From contig CAXRGQ010000004.1 in the NCBI GenBank assembly GCA_964230215.1, positions 104,351 to 168,350 on the forward strand: DNA of 64,000 bases, read 5' to 3'. The stretch is from JAUILH01 sp964230215 (GTDB lineage Bacteria; Bacteroidota; Bacteroidia; Flavobacteriales_D; JAUILH01). Positions 26,377 through 35,929 of the stretch are shown in pieces. Each line of letters begins with the position of its first letter. Position 1 is the stretch's first letter. The translations under genes were made by a program, and so were the position numbers. The notes below the pieces were generated by a model. It was not told the origin of the DNA, ran no database searches, and saw only the letters and a program-made list of their open reading frames with translations.

Positions 26377-28382
26377 GTCTTAGGAATGTTTAATAATACT
26401 TTGGTGCCTCCGCTTGGTACATTATAAATGTCAACTGAGCCAGCTTGACCAAGTCTTGCTTTGGTAGTTTGAATTCCTTTTGATGTATGTTTGGAATTAT
26501 CGCTGTCAGTTATGCCAACACCATTATCTGTAATTTCACAAATAATATGCGTTGATCCTTCATTGATTTGTATACCAAGCTTTCCATTCTTATCCCCGGG
26601 TAAAATCCCATGCCATATTGCATTTTCAGCAAATGGTTGTAGCACGAATGGAGGAACCGTATACCCACTATCTAATAATGATGCACTGATGTCAATCGAA
26701 TAGTCAAACAGTGATTCGCTCCGCGCTTTTTCAAGTTCTAGATACAATTTAAGTGTTTCGATTTCTTCCCTAATTGTAATCTTGTCTTTTTGACTGTTTT
26801 CAAGCGTTCTTCGTAATAGGCTTCCGAAATCAGCCAAATAGTCGTCTGCCTTAGATAAATCTCCCTCTAAATATAGGCCCTGAATACTATTGAGAGCATT
26901 GAAAATAAAGTGGGGATTCATACTTGCTCGTAATGCACGTTGCTCTAAATCTGTCTTTTTCTGTCTAAACTCAATTTCCTGCTTAGATTTAGATAGTCTT
27001 TGTTTCCAAAGCACAAAAACAATCACAATTATTACTAAAAGTGAAATAATGCTAATTATGGCAATCCAGGCATTACGCTGTTTTACTTCCAAATCACTAA
27101 TGTCTTTCTTTTGATTCGCTAGTTTTAACGCCTGTTGTTTGTTTTGCAACTCCAGCTCGTTTTGCTGGATGGTGTAGCGAGCTTCTGCCAAGAAGAGGTC
27201 GTTTTTAGCTTTTTCGCTTTCTAAGGTGTCGTTATACGCAATGTAATTCCGATGAGCGCCATAGGCCTTTTGGTAATCACCTTTCATTTCATAGATATTA
27301 GCTAAGTTGTAATAAGCGTCTTTTAGGATCAGTTTTAACTCAGATTGGTTGGCAAGCGGAATAATCTCATTTAGAATGGATATTGCTGAATCTAGATTAC
27401 CTTCAATGGTGAGAATTCCGGCATAGTTGACCATTCTATGCACTTTTGCAGGTATTGTTTGTGACGAATCAGGAATCATTTTCTGTGATTCAGATAGGTA
27501 GTGTTTAGCCATTTTCATATCTCCCATCTGTCCGTAGAGTGCGGTGAGATTATCATAGTTAAGCATGAGCTTGATGAAGTCATTAAGCTCTAAGTTAATA
27601 GCGAGAGCCTTTTTATAGTTGCTGGCTGCATAGGCTGTGTCAGCGGAGAAGAACCCAACCGTGCCCATGTCATTATAGACGCGCGCTAAACCGCGTTTAT
27701 TGTCCAAATCAATATAGATAGCTTCTGATTTTGACAAATAGTCTTTGGCCTTATCTAATTCCTGCATATAACCGTAAGCCATACCAAGACTTCCATGAAT
27801 CTTAGCTTCAAATAACTTATTGTTTATTGCTTTAGCCGTTTCAAGTGCTCTAAATAGATGGGGCAGTGCTTTGTCCATTTCGCCTGTAGCGGTATAGGAA
27901 TCTATTAAGCTCGACAAGGCCTTCAAAATACCATCTTCATCCTCCAAACCCTGATAAACATCAATAGCAGCCTTTTCATACTCAATGGCTTTTGTGAGAT
28001 TACCGAGTTCTCGATAGCACAGAGCAATATTTATCATTGTGGAAGCATACTCTGATTTCGAGCCCTTCTCATTTGCAAGATTTAATGCCCTTTCTGCAAA
28101 TCTCAAGGCTCTAATGAATCTTCCCTTAATTATTTTAATCTTAGAGATTTGAACTAAACTTTTAATCTGTAGGTCAACTGAATTGTAGATTTCAGCCGAG
28201 TCAAGTATCTCATAGGCTAATGAGTCAGCTAAATATGGATCGCTGCTAGAGAGGTCAGCTGTTTCATTCAATCTTGTCTCAAGTTTATCAATAACAGCGG
28301 CCTCATTAGATTGTGAGAGTGCTATTAAGGAGCCAGAAAGACAAAAAAATATAAGTAAACTATATGCGCGTATATTCTTCAA
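26373..28382 (-). CDS. TPR-containing LytS-type sensor histidine kinase
   Basis: The protein has 669 residues from the TTG at 28382, which gives a clean signal peptide (KNIRAYSLLIFFCLSGSLIA). The frame could be extended to a GTG at 28430, but that lies in the loop of a terminator hairpin and adds no signal. TPR repeats cover about 60-400 (periplasmic). A membrane span follows near 430-450 (NAWIAIISIISLLVIIVIVF). The His_kinase domain contains LRASMNPHFIFNALNSIQGL with the phospho-accepting His. The HATPase contains ENAIWHGIL (N box) and ITDNGVGITD (G box). It phosphorylates the LytTR regulator encoded 4 bp overlapping downstream. Confidence 0.92.
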   Translation of the reverse strand: MKNIRAYSLLIFFCLSGSLIALSQSNEAAVIDKLETRLNETADLSSSDPYLADSLAYEILDSAEIYNSVDLQIKSLVQISKIKIIKGRFIRALRFAERALNLANEKGSKSEYASTMINIALCYRELGNLTKAIEYEKAAIDVYQGLEDEDGILKALSSLIDSYTATGEMDKALPHLFRALETAKAINNKLFEAKIHGSLGMAYGYMQELDKAKDYLSKSEAIYIDLDNKRGLARVYNDMGTVGFFSADTAYAASNYKKALAINLELNDFIKLMLNYDNLTALYGQMGDMKMAKHYLSESQKMIPDSSQTIPAKVHRMVNYAGILTIEGNLDSAISILNEIIPLANQSELKLILKDAYYNLANIYEMKGDYQKAYGAHRNYIAYNDTLESEKAKNDLFLAEARYTIQQNELELQNKQQALKLANQKKDISDLEVKQRNAWIAIISIISLLVIIVIVFVLWKQRLSKSKQEIEFRQKKTDLEQRALRASMNPHFIFNALNSIQGLYLEGDLSKADDYLADFGSLLRRTLENSQKDKITIREEIETLKLYLELEKARSESLFDYSIDISASLLDSGYTVPPFVLQPFAENAIWHGILPGDKNGKLGIQINEGSTHIICEITDNGVGITDSDNSKHTSKGIQTTKARLGQAGSVDIYNVPSGGTKVLLNIPKT

Positions 28383-28400
28383 GAGTGCAGGCAATTTAAT

Positions 28401-28437
28401 AAAAAAGAGGTGGGAGACAATACGCGGCACCCACCTC
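28401..28437 (-). terminator. Rho-independent terminator after the 583-residue secreted-protein gene
   Basis: On the minus strand GAGGTGGG (28430-28437) and CCCACCTC (28407-28414) form an 8-bp GC-rich stem around a 15-nt loop, followed by six T's (28401-28406). It sits 30 bp past the stop at 28467 and 19 bp before the TTG start of the kinase, so it should limit read-through into the kinase operon. Confidence 0.85.
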
Positions 28438-28466
28438 AGAAATATATAAAAATGTTGGTGATTATA

Positions 28467-30218
28467 TTAGTTCATGCATTTGCACGGGATTTTTTCAACT
28501 TCTGAAATACCGTTGATTTGTAGTTCTGCGTAGCTACCGTTTCCATTATATTTTTGTTCAACCCAAACCTCCGCTTTTCCACACTTTCCATCCTTGTAGA
28601 GCACCAATACGTCAATACCTCTCTTTAAAATAACACCTGTGTATTCATTTCGATCTACCACCCATTCTTTGCTAATAATACGCACGCTATAGGGCGTTTC
28701 ACCGTCTAATTCATCTTTCATCAGGGCTTTAACTTTTGCTGTAACATTGCTATCCTGCATACCAGTATTAGGGAAGCATACTTCTGCGTTGTTCTTGAGC
28801 TTATTTAGACCTGTAGAAGTAATATTTAATGTAATTTCTCCACTAGCGAATGGCTCCAGAGCCATATCAGCCTTATGTCCATCCATGTACGCTTCTATTT
28901 TTAATTTATGGGAGCCAACACTAACACCGTCTAACATTGCTCTCATAATTTTATCATAGATACCCTTTCCATCCTCATATTGTCCGCGCATGGTTAGGGC
29001 GTCAGAATATAAATCAGGCCATTGTCTAAAACCATCGTAAATGCCTTGATAAATCTTTTTACCATCAACGTATATTACATGGGTCATAACGGCATCCTGA
29101 TTTGCCTCTTGGCCAACTACAGCGTTGTTTAAACTTTGGTGCATCTCCAGAGGAGTGGAAGGCATAAACCATCTGAAGTAAATTGGTTCTCCAAGGTTCC
29201 AAGTTGATATGGCGTCAGACTCTTTAAAGTCAGCTCGTGAAATATCTGCATTCAAAAAGTAGAACTTTCCAATATTTGCTTCAGTGATTTTATTATCTAC
29301 TAAGCGCTGTTTTTTGATGCTTTTTATTTTCGTGTTTAACCTTGTTAACATGTTATTCACCGCTGCTTTTTGAATATCAGAGATAGCCAAGGCAGTTTCC
29401 ATCATTTTTTTATAATAAGAAAGAACACCTATTGATTGGAAGGCATTTTCGCTCTCATCTGAGTTTTTTAAAGCCTCATCTGAATATTCAATCCATGACT
29501 TAATTAAATCCTCATAACCTGTTAAATAAGATTTAATATATTGCTCGGCACGATAGCCTTGGGCACTATGGTATGAAGAGGGTAAATAATCAATTATCGG
29601 TGCGATATCTGCCAACAAAACACGTAATTCTCTGAGCTTTATATCTTCCACATAGTATTTGTAATGATTTTGCCCACAATCACAGGATAAATTAAAGTTC
29701 TTAAACTCTCTATAAAGTGATGAACAGCTTTTGTTATAACCAAACCTGAAGTAGTCGTCTTTATCAAATCTAGGCCACTCAAATATTTTATCCGCCAAAT
29801 CCATAGATTTGATTCTATTATCATTACTCGCTTTGATGCTATTATATGTAGGCTTAAGTTTCGAAAATTGAGCTTCATATTCAGCAACATCCCATTCAGG
29901 ATCTTTTTCTTTTAAGAGTTTGAGGTTCTCTTCAATACTATTGAAAGGTGTATTAAATCTTGCGAAATCTTTATCGTCTTTCGGTCGATATTCCTCTGGA
30001 GTAGTGTATTTCCCTATTTCTTTTTCAAGGCTAGGGAGGTTTTTTTCAACTGCAAGAATATGTTCCTTGGCAGGACTTTTCTCGATTTTCTTTTGACGGC
30101 GTTTGTCCGCCAGTCCATTAGCAATATCGCCGAGTTGTGCATGGCCAATTGAACTAAAGGCAAGTGCAATTAGCATTACCATTGCAGGTAATAAGCTTTT
30201 AGATTTAAAATGTTTCAT
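28467..30218 (-). CDS. Exported protein of unknown function, 583 residues
   Basis: A signal peptide is visible (SLLPAMVMLIALAFSSIGHA). The mature protein starts with a basic patch (KRRQKKIEK), is helical to about residue 330 (possible coiled coil, KNLPSLEKEIGK, LKLLKEKDPEWDVAEYEAQF) and becomes beta-rich afterwards (IYFRWFMPSTPLEMHQSLNN, VIYVDGKKIYQGIYDGFRQW). Cysteines cluster at FNLSCDCGQNH and at the extreme C-terminus (KIPCKCMN). I do not recognise a family. It precedes the LytS/LytTR genes on the same strand but is separated from them by a strong terminator, so co-regulation is uncertain. Confidence 0.75.
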   Translation of the reverse strand: MKHFKSKSLLPAMVMLIALAFSSIGHAQLGDIANGLADKRRQKKIEKSPAKEHILAVEKNLPSLEKEIGKYTTPEEYRPKDDKDFARFNTPFNSIEENLKLLKEKDPEWDVAEYEAQFSKLKPTYNSIKASNDNRIKSMDLADKIFEWPRFDKDDYFRFGYNKSCSSLYREFKNFNLSCDCGQNHYKYYVEDIKLRELRVLLADIAPIIDYLPSSYHSAQGYRAEQYIKSYLTGYEDLIKSWIEYSDEALKNSDESENAFQSIGVLSYYKKMMETALAISDIQKAAVNNMLTRLNTKIKSIKKQRLVDNKITEANIGKFYFLNADISRADFKESDAISTWNLGEPIYFRWFMPSTPLEMHQSLNNAVVGQEANQDAVMTHVIYVDGKKIYQGIYDGFRQWPDLYSDALTMRGQYEDGKGIYDKIMRAMLDGVSVGSHKLKIEAYMDGHKADMALEPFASGEITLNITSTGLNKLKNNAEVCFPNTGMQDSNVTAKVKALMKDELDGETPYSVRIISKEWVVDRNEYTGVILKRGIDVLVLYKDGKCGKAEVWVEQKYNGNGSYAELQINGISEVEKIPCKCMN

Positions 30219-30240
30219 ATTTTGTTTTCATTTAATGGCG

Positions 30241-30248
30241 CAAAGAAA
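30241..30248 (-). promoter_or_regulatory. -7-like box for the 583-residue secreted-protein gene
   Basis: On the minus strand TTTCTTTG differs at one position from TAnnTTTG and is followed by CGCC, similar to the TATCTTTGCGC context at 7762. It lies 22 nt upstream of the ATG at 30218. A TTG-containing element about 22 nt further up could be the -33 region. Confidence 0.4.
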
Positions 30249-30408
30249 CATAATTACAGCATGGCGTTAAACAATAATTTATCATTTGGTAGTTTTACAC
30301 GGAAGTTTGGTAAAGTTTGGTTATCAACAAGTGAAATATCCATTTTCCATAATAATTCTAACAAAAAGCACACTCCGTTTGTTGTATTCCTGAATCGAAT
30401 AACAGACC

Positions 30409-30780
30409 ATGTCACACAAATCAAAAACAAAAGCTGAAATCCCGTCTATTTCTGACATTTCAAGGAAATCGAGTGCTGAAGCGTTTCAAAATACAGTACT
30501 GCGTCCAATTATAAAGACCTTGCATGAGCTTATTATCGCTCATATTGAGCATCACCCTAAAGTGCGCAAGGCCGGAATCACAGGCGTAACTAGCGAAGAG
30601 CGAGATGAGCTGATTCGGGCGATCTTTTTAAAAGACCACAGATTTAAAGCAGAAATAAAGGGTATGGTGCTTGGCAGTATGACCATTGAAGAATATCAGA
30701 CATATCTGGGGCATGCCGCTGAAAACAACAGGCGCGTTTTCACAATGATTGCCGAGAGAGTTGCGAGTGTTTATCGCTAA
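30409..30780 (+). CDS. Small conserved-type cytoplasmic protein
   Basis: The protein has 123 residues and no signal peptide. The pattern (AFQNTVLRPIIKTLHELIIA, then RDELIRAIFLKDHRFKAEIK and GMVLGSMTIEEYQTYL) resembles a short all-helical protein widespread in Bacteroidota that lacks an assigned function. I base this on general resemblance only. It stands alone between the divergent 583-residue gene and a lipoprotein gene. Confidence 0.7.
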   Translation: MSHKSKTKAEIPSISDISRKSSAEAFQNTVLRPIIKTLHELIIAHIEHHPKVRKAGITGVTSEERDELIRAIFLKDHRFKAEIKGMVLGSMTIEEYQTYLGHAAENNRRVFTMIAERVASVYR

Positions 30781-30799
30781 CGAAAATTTTTATGTGTGT

Positions 30800-30812
30800 A
30801 CTGAAATTCAGT
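30800..30812. promoter_or_regulatory. 13-bp odd palindrome upstream of a lipoprotein gene
   Basis: ACTGAA-A-TTCAGT lies 20 bp after the stop at 30780 and 45 bp before the ATG at 30857. It could be a regulator site or part of a weak hairpin. It has no T-run typical of a terminator. Confidence 0.25.
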
Positions 30813-30856
30813 TGTAGAATTGAAATATTCCCTACATTAACGCAAAAATTAATCAA

Positions 30857-31537
30857 ATGAAAAAGACAGTATATATAAGCGCAATTTCACTAGGCCTATT
30901 GGTTGCATCATGTGGTGAAGAAAGCAAAGATGGAGACAAAGAAAGTGCTTCAAAATGTAAAACAGGTAACGGTGTAGCTATCGACTGTGCAGATGGCGAG
31001 AACTTTGAAAAAATAGGAGACTTAAATGATAAGTTCGAACTTACATTTCCAGAAACCGTTGAAGAATACAAGGCTTTTATTGAAACGAATGAAGCAGTCC
31101 TAAATGAAATTGAACCTTTGTGGCAAAGTATGGAGAATATTGTGAAGGCTGATCCTGGTATGGCTGAGCAACAGCATTATACGCGCACAATGAGCTACAA
31201 AGAGGACGTGGAAAAATACAAAGCTGTTTTAGCGGATTTGCCTAAAATTAGTATTTCAGGTGCATATCAAGACAGTGCCGTAATTTTAAACATCAATAAT
31301 GGTGCAAGCAGAGCTGTAAAAGAACTTAGAGGTCATATGCAATATCTTGATGAAGAAGGTAATGTAGTTTGTGAAAAAGATTTTGAACTAAGAGCAGATG
31401 ACTTGTCATTTGATACAGGAATTCCGACTGGATTCCAAGGCACTACTGATAAAGGTATTTACTGCAAAGACGGAGAGAAGGTAAGCTCGGTTAAGTTTGA
31501 GGCTACGGGCTTGGATTACTTTGAGGAAGAGGAGTAG
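30857..31537 (+). CDS. Putative lipoprotein of unknown function
   Basis: The protein has 226 residues. A lipoprotein signal is clear (AISLGLLVASCGEE, lipobox VASC), followed by an acidic Ser/Lys/Glu linker. The C-terminal half looks like an Ig/FxLYD-type beta-sandwich (ISISGAYQDSAVILNINNGA, REL-RGHMQYLDEEGNVVCEKD), a fold used by extracellular lipoproteins. It is an isolated gene on the plus strand. Confidence 0.75.
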   Translation: MKKTVYISAISLGLLVASCGEESKDGDKESASKCKTGNGVAIDCADGENFEKIGDLNDKFELTFPETVEEYKAFIETNEAVLNEIEPLWQSMENIVKADPGMAEQQHYTRTMSYKEDVEKYKAVLADLPKISISGAYQDSAVILNINNGASRAVKELRGHMQYLDEEGNVVCEKDFELRADDLSFDTGIPTGFQGTTDKGIYCKDGEKVSSVKFEATGLDYFEEEE

Positions 31538-31624
31538 GCTGAAGGCTATAACAGTATTGTGGCTTATTAGTATTAAATCCTAGAATATCTTCATTTTCAT
31601 TATCTTAACGCTCAATAATCGAAA

Positions 31625-33064
31625 ATGAACACTATGCTAAAGTACCTTTGCAGTACCCTGTTGTTAATGAGTGTAAATCTTGTTAGCTCACAGGTAAACC
31701 CGAACCCCAATGCCACACTAGACAGCTACATCCAATCGGAAATGTCTTTTGAGAAATTACCCGGAGTAGCGACTATTATTGTGAAAAACGGGGAGATTGT
31801 TTGGGTCGAATCATATGGTTATGCAGATGTGGAAAACGCCGTTCCGGTAAGTGATTCAACTATATTCATGCTAGCATCATTATCTAAGGTGTTCACTGGA
31901 ACAGCTCTTATGCAGTTGTTTGAAAATGGACAATTAGACCTGGATGAAGACATAAATAATTACCTTCCGTACAATGTTGACGTACCCGGATTTGTGGGAG
32001 ACTCAATAACTTTCAGGCAATTAATGACGCATACAGCATCCATTCAAGATAATGGTGTTGTAATGGATACTTACTATGATTATCCTGACCCAAGTATTTC
32101 CTTGTACGATTGTGTGAGTAATTATTTTTCGGTTATGGGGCTTAACTACGATCCAGCGAATAATTTCTTTAATAATGCACCTGGAACGCTTTACGAATAT
32201 TCTAACATGGGAACAGCATTAAACGGCTACATGGTAGAGGCTGTAACTGGCGGTCTATTTGATGACTTTTGTGATAGCAGCATTTTTGCGCCATTGTGCA
32301 TGGAAAATACGGCATGGCACTTTGCAGATTTTGATTCAGCCAATGTTGCCAGACCCCATCAATATATTGCAGGGAATTACGTGCCCTATGCTCATTATGG
32401 TTTTGCGGATTATCCAGATGGACAGTTGAGAAGTAACGTCTATGATTTAGCCAATTTTATGGTGGCCATATTAAACGGTGGAACGCTAGGAAGTAACAGT
32501 ATACTCTCATCGGCATCAGTAAATGAAATGTTGACACCACAAGTACCTGCCTTGGAACCAACACAAGGTTTAAATTGGTATCAAGAAGAGTTATTTTACA
32601 ACGGTGGAAACAATTCGGCCATGCTTTGGGGACATAATGGGGGCGAGAGCGGTGTGTCTACCGATATGTATTTGGACCCTACCAATAACATTGGCATTTG
32701 TGTTTTAACAAATGGTGAAGGAGATGCACTCTACATCTGTGATGAATTGTATGATTATGCGCTGAATCTCTCTCCAACAAGTACAATTACACCTTCATGT
32801 GGACCTGTATCAGTAGACGATATAAGTGAAATTGCGATTTCAGTCTACCCAAACCCCGCGAGTGATATGATTACACTCAATTCTACAAAGTACTTTGATA
32901 ATGCGCGATTAAGTATTTTAGATATGCAGGGGCAATTGATTTATACATCCAATCTAACAGGTAACTCTATTAATGTTGATGTTTCTGATTATGCTAGTGG
33001 ACTATATATCATGCGTGTTAAAGATAGTCACCAAATTGACGAAATAAGATTCGTTGTTGAGTGA
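31625..33064 (+). CDS. Secreted beta-lactamase-family serine hydrolase with T9SS type A sorting domain
   Basis: The protein has 479 residues with a signal peptide ending near VSSQV. The class C beta-lactamase/DD-peptidase-like catalytic set is complete: Ser85-x-x-Lys88 (ASLSKVF), Tyr192-Ser-Asn194 (YEYSNMG) and His337-Asn-Gly (LWGHNGGESG, in place of KTG). The C-terminal about 80 residues form a type A T9SS sorting domain (ISVYPNPASDMITLNS, ending YIMRVKDSHQIDEIRFVVE). It is probably an esterase or D-aminopeptidase-like enzyme on the cell surface rather than an antibiotic-resistance enzyme. Confidence 0.93.
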   Translation: MNTMLKYLCSTLLLMSVNLVSSQVNPNPNATLDSYIQSEMSFEKLPGVATIIVKNGEIVWVESYGYADVENAVPVSDSTIFMLASLSKVFTGTALMQLFENGQLDLDEDINNYLPYNVDVPGFVGDSITFRQLMTHTASIQDNGVVMDTYYDYPDPSISLYDCVSNYFSVMGLNYDPANNFFNNAPGTLYEYSNMGTALNGYMVEAVTGGLFDDFCDSSIFAPLCMENTAWHFADFDSANVARPHQYIAGNYVPYAHYGFADYPDGQLRSNVYDLANFMVAILNGGTLGSNSILSSASVNEMLTPQVPALEPTQGLNWYQEELFYNGGNNSAMLWGHNGGESGVSTDMYLDPTNNIGICVLTNGEGDALYICDELYDYALNLSPTSTITPSCGPVSVDDISEIAISVYPNPASDMITLNSTKYFDNARLSILDMQGQLIYTSNLTGNSINVDVSDYASGLYIMRVKDSHQIDEIRFVVE

Positions 33065-33196
33065 TCAGAACTTTTGTTGATTTTGTTTAGTTGGATGCAT
33101 TCAGTTAAGACTACTAAATCATTTTACATATGGACAAAAAAAATGATTATCACATTTAGAATTTCCATGTAAAAAAATGCACTATATTTCGCCCTT

Positions 33197-33204
33197 TATT
33201 TTTG
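33197..33204 (+). promoter_or_regulatory. TAnnTTTG -7 box before the DUF2490 gene
   Basis: TATTTTTG matches the Bacteroidota -7 consensus and ends 10 nt before the ATG at 33215. No TTTG is visible at the expected -33 spacing. The 33065-33214 gap also holds an imperfect inverted repeat (TTTTACAT near 33121, ATGTAAAA near 33169) that I cannot assign. Confidence 0.5.
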
Positions 33205-33214
33205 GTGTGACCCG

Positions 33215-34018
33215 ATGAAAACTATTGTCAAAACGCTTGTAGCCGTGTTAGTTACGGCGGCGTTTGCTTCTGGAAATCTTAGTGCACAAAGCCATACTTG
33301 GCCTGATAAAAAAGAAGTGCATTCCACCACAGGCTCATGGTTTGGGTTTTATACTAAGTACAATTTTAATGATCGCTGGTCCTATTATGGGGAGTACCAT
33401 TTAAGAAGACGCAATGGTATTAAAGATATGGGGCAGATTTATCTTCGCCTTGGCGCTACCTATAAAGTGGCTAAATATCTGGAACTCACTTTGGGTATTG
33501 TCAATCCCTATTACTGGGCACCCAATCAAAACGACCCTGGAGTAGATAAGGTAGTTCCTCAATACAGACTATGGCAACAAGCTGTTTTGGCAACGCCGTT
33601 TAAGTATTTAAAAGCATTGCACCAGTTTAGAACCGAGCAGCGATATGCAAGGTCATATACTATTGGCTCGCCGTTTGAGTTAACTTACAGATTTCGTTAT
33701 AAACTATCTTTCTACATTCCTTTAAACAAGCGCGAATTGAAAGCAAAAACTCTGTTTCTCTCTCTGTACGAAGAAATCTTTATGCAAACTGGGAAATCCA
33801 TTGTTTACAACCATTTCGAAGATAACCGAGCCTTCATTGGTTTAGGGTATAAATTCAATGAAACCTGGCAAGTCCAAGCAGGTTATATGAATACCTACAG
33901 ACATTCGGGAGCGCCATGGTTATATGAATCTAGACACATCTTTAGACTAAACCTCTTTCACCAAATGGATCTTAAGAAGGATATCCAGCCTAAGGTGTGG
34001 GATGTGCCGTTGAATTAA
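33215..34018 (+). CDS. DUF2490 outer-membrane protein
   Basis: The protein has 267 residues with a signal peptide (cleavage near LSAQSH). Typical DUF2490 features are WFGFYTKYNFNDRWSYYGEY, QIYLRLGATYKVAKYLELTL, HQFRTEQRYARSY and VQAGYMNTYRHSG. The family forms small outer-membrane barrels of unknown function, widespread in Bacteroidota. It stands as a single gene, 65 bp ahead of a TPR lipoprotein. Confidence 0.9.
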   Translation: MKTIVKTLVAVLVTAAFASGNLSAQSHTWPDKKEVHSTTGSWFGFYTKYNFNDRWSYYGEYHLRRRNGIKDMGQIYLRLGATYKVAKYLELTLGIVNPYYWAPNQNDPGVDKVVPQYRLWQQAVLATPFKYLKALHQFRTEQRYARSYTIGSPFELTYRFRYKLSFYIPLNKRELKAKTLFLSLYEEIFMQTGKSIVYNHFEDNRAFIGLGYKFNETWQVQAGYMNTYRHSGAPWLYESRHIFRLNLFHQMDLKKDIQPKVWDVPLN

Positions 34019-34091
34019 AAGGACACCATGCTTCACATTTTTAATCTGAGCAAATTTCACTATTATTAGGGTTAATCTTTAAATGATAGTA

Positions 34092-34961
34092 ATGAAAAAG
34101 CATCTTTTGTTAATTCCCTCTTTGGTAATAATAGTAAGTTCTTGTGGTTCAGAATCAGAAGAATCAAACCCAAAAACCACCCCAAAGCAATCCATAGAGC
34201 AGGAGGGAGGCGACACCCTACCACAGGCAGACCCTAAAGAAATGCTCAAAACTGCCTACCAATTATTCAAAGAAGGCAATGACGCAGAATCCATCAGAAT
34301 TGCCAATGAAGTTTTAGAAATTGGAAGAGCGCAAAATAATGACACCTTAATTGGTGGGGCCTTGTCATCATTATGCCGAAATGCACAAAGAACATTGGAT
34401 ACCACACGATTGGCTGAGCTGAGCGAGGAACTTGCCGCACTCTCCAAAGCCACAGGCAACCAGGAATGGATGATGAAACGCGCCCATATGAATGCTGAAA
34501 TGTGGCGTTTGATTGGCGATTTAGATAGGGCAGAGGCCTTCTATAACGAAAGTATGCAGATAAGCGAATCCATAGGTTCCATGGGCATGTTTACCATTGA
34601 TCATTTCAATAAATCATTTGTGTCAACAGCTAAAGGTGATTTTGAAGAAGCCAGACGACTGATTAAAAAATACTATGCATTGCGTTTGGAGGCAGATCCA
34701 GACTCTGAAGACGCTTACGGTTTAATAGCTTTAGCATATTTGCTTGAACAAGAAGGCGATTATGAAGGTGCACATGAAGTGGCTGTTGTAACGCGCAGAT
34801 TATTTAAAGAACAGGGTTTGTTTCCTGAGCCGCCGGATGAGAAGCCGTTGATTGGGGTGGAGAAGAAGGTGAGGGCTGAGCTTAGTGCGGAGGAATTGGA
34901 AGAGATTAAGGTGGGTACTGAGGGGTTGTCGGTGAATGATTTGTTGTACGTTTATTTATAG
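34092..34961 (+). CDS. TPR lipoprotein
   Basis: The protein has 289 residues from the ATG at 34092, chosen because MKKHLLLIPSLVIIVSSCGS is a complete lipoprotein signal (an ATG three codons earlier is possible). After an acidic linker, four or more TPR-like helix pairs span about 50-240 (MLKTAYQLFKEGNDAESIRI, DRAEAFYNESMQISESIG, EEARRLIKKYYALRLEADP). It is likely an outer-membrane-anchored scaffold. The partner is unknown. Confidence 0.75.
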   Translation: MKKHLLLIPSLVIIVSSCGSESEESNPKTTPKQSIEQEGGDTLPQADPKEMLKTAYQLFKEGNDAESIRIANEVLEIGRAQNNDTLIGGALSSLCRNAQRTLDTTRLAELSEELAALSKATGNQEWMMKRAHMNAEMWRLIGDLDRAEAFYNESMQISESIGSMGMFTIDHFNKSFVSTAKGDFEEARRLIKKYYALRLEADPDSEDAYGLIALAYLLEQEGDYEGAHEVAVVTRRLFKEQGLFPEPPDEKPLIGVEKKVRAELSAEELEEIKVGTEGLSVNDLLYVYL

Positions 34962-35179
34962 TACTTTAAATCCCTTGAAGATAGGCACAATCTTAAAGTA
35001 AGTTTATGGTTGCTTAAGCTATGAAACACAACGTGTACAGGTAGTAGGATCGAACATGTGCTTAGATTTAATAATGTAAAGAATGTGGCTACTAAAAACC
35101 CAGTTCTGAAGTTAATAGAATAATGAAAGCCTTGTCTTCTGTAATGATGTATAAGTGATTTGCTTAATAAGCTACAAAC

Positions 35180-35833
35180 TTACACCAACCCAGCTGCATG
35201 AGCAAAATTCACTAGTCCCACCACATTCTTGCAGCCAGTTTTAGAAAAAATATTTCTTCTATGTGTTTCTATGGTGTTAACTGAAACATGAAGAGCATCC
35301 GCGATTTCTTTTGTAGTATGCTCTTTGCATATGAGCCTAACAATTGCTTTCTCTTTCTTAGTCAACTCTAACACACCTTGCACATGTTTGGAAGAATAAT
35401 TCTGATGTAAACTAGAATCTCGGTTTGGCCCTTTATTAGACCTATAAATAAAGGAATTATTGTTGTTATTATGAACCGTTGAAATGACTTCAATTAATTG
35501 CTCGTGACACGCATCCTTTGCAACAAAGGCGTCAACCCCGATTTTTGAAGCTGTTTCAATTATACGACCATTGTTATGCATTGAAAGTAATATGATTTTT
35601 GATTTGGGCGCTATTGATTTTATTAATTTACTTGCTTCAATGCCATCCATTTCAGGCATACTTATATCTAATAATGCAATATCAATCTCATCATGATTAG
35701 ACTTGATGAAATTAACAGCTTCAGAGCCTGAATGCGATTCTTTAATTACACGCATTCCCTTGGTAGAACTAAGTAATTTACAGATGCCTTCACGGAACAT
35801 CTGATGGTCATCTGCAACTAGAAGACGAATCAT
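35180..35833 (-). CDS. NarL/FixJ-type response regulator (orphan)
   Basis: The protein has 217 residues. The receiver domain spans 1-120 with the acidic pair near residues 8-9 and phospho-acceptor Asp56 (IALLDISMPEMDG). The LuxR-type helix-turn-helix spans about 150-215 (LTKKEKAIVRLICKEHTTKE, IADALHVSVNTIETHRRNIF). No histidine kinase is adjacent. It is divergent from the 25-kb RHS operon, 186 bp from that operon's first start codon, so it is a candidate regulator of it (inference from position only). Confidence 0.95.
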   Translation of the reverse strand: MIRLLVADDHQMFREGICKLLSSTKGMRVIKESHSGSEAVNFIKSNHDEIDIALLDISMPEMDGIEASKLIKSIAPKSKIILLSMHNNGRIIETASKIGVDAFVAKDACHEQLIEVISTVHNNNNNSFIYRSNKGPNRDSSLHQNYSSKHVQGVLELTKKEKAIVRLICKEHTTKEIADALHVSVNTIETHRRNIFSKTGCKNVVGLVNFAHAAGLV

Positions 35834-35929
35834 TTTGCACTATGTTAAATCACTATTAAGCTAATATGGTATCAAGATCATAAATACATCAAATTATTGA
35901 ATATCATGGTTTTCCGTGAGAAATGTTTC

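Noticed and set aside
30210..30437. 75-residue plus-strand open frame between divergent genes
   Set aside because: It overlaps the promoter region of the minus-strand gene and the start of the next plus-strand gene, has no domain or good start context, and reads like chance coding.
31625..33064. Antibiotic-resistance beta-lactamase
   Set aside because: The catalytic triad is that of the broad serine-hydrolase family (SxxK, YSN, HNG), and a T9SS sorting domain is attached. Nothing points to resistance.
33121..33180. Inverted repeat TTTTACAT / ATGTAAAA as terminator of the serine hydrolase gene
   Set aside because: The stem is AT-only and imperfect, the loop is long and no T-run follows on the plus strand.
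34963..35001. ACTTTAA / TTAAAGT inverted repeat after the TPR lipoprotein gene
   Set aside because: The arms are seven AT-rich bases around a 23-nt loop with no T-run. It is too weak to call a terminator.
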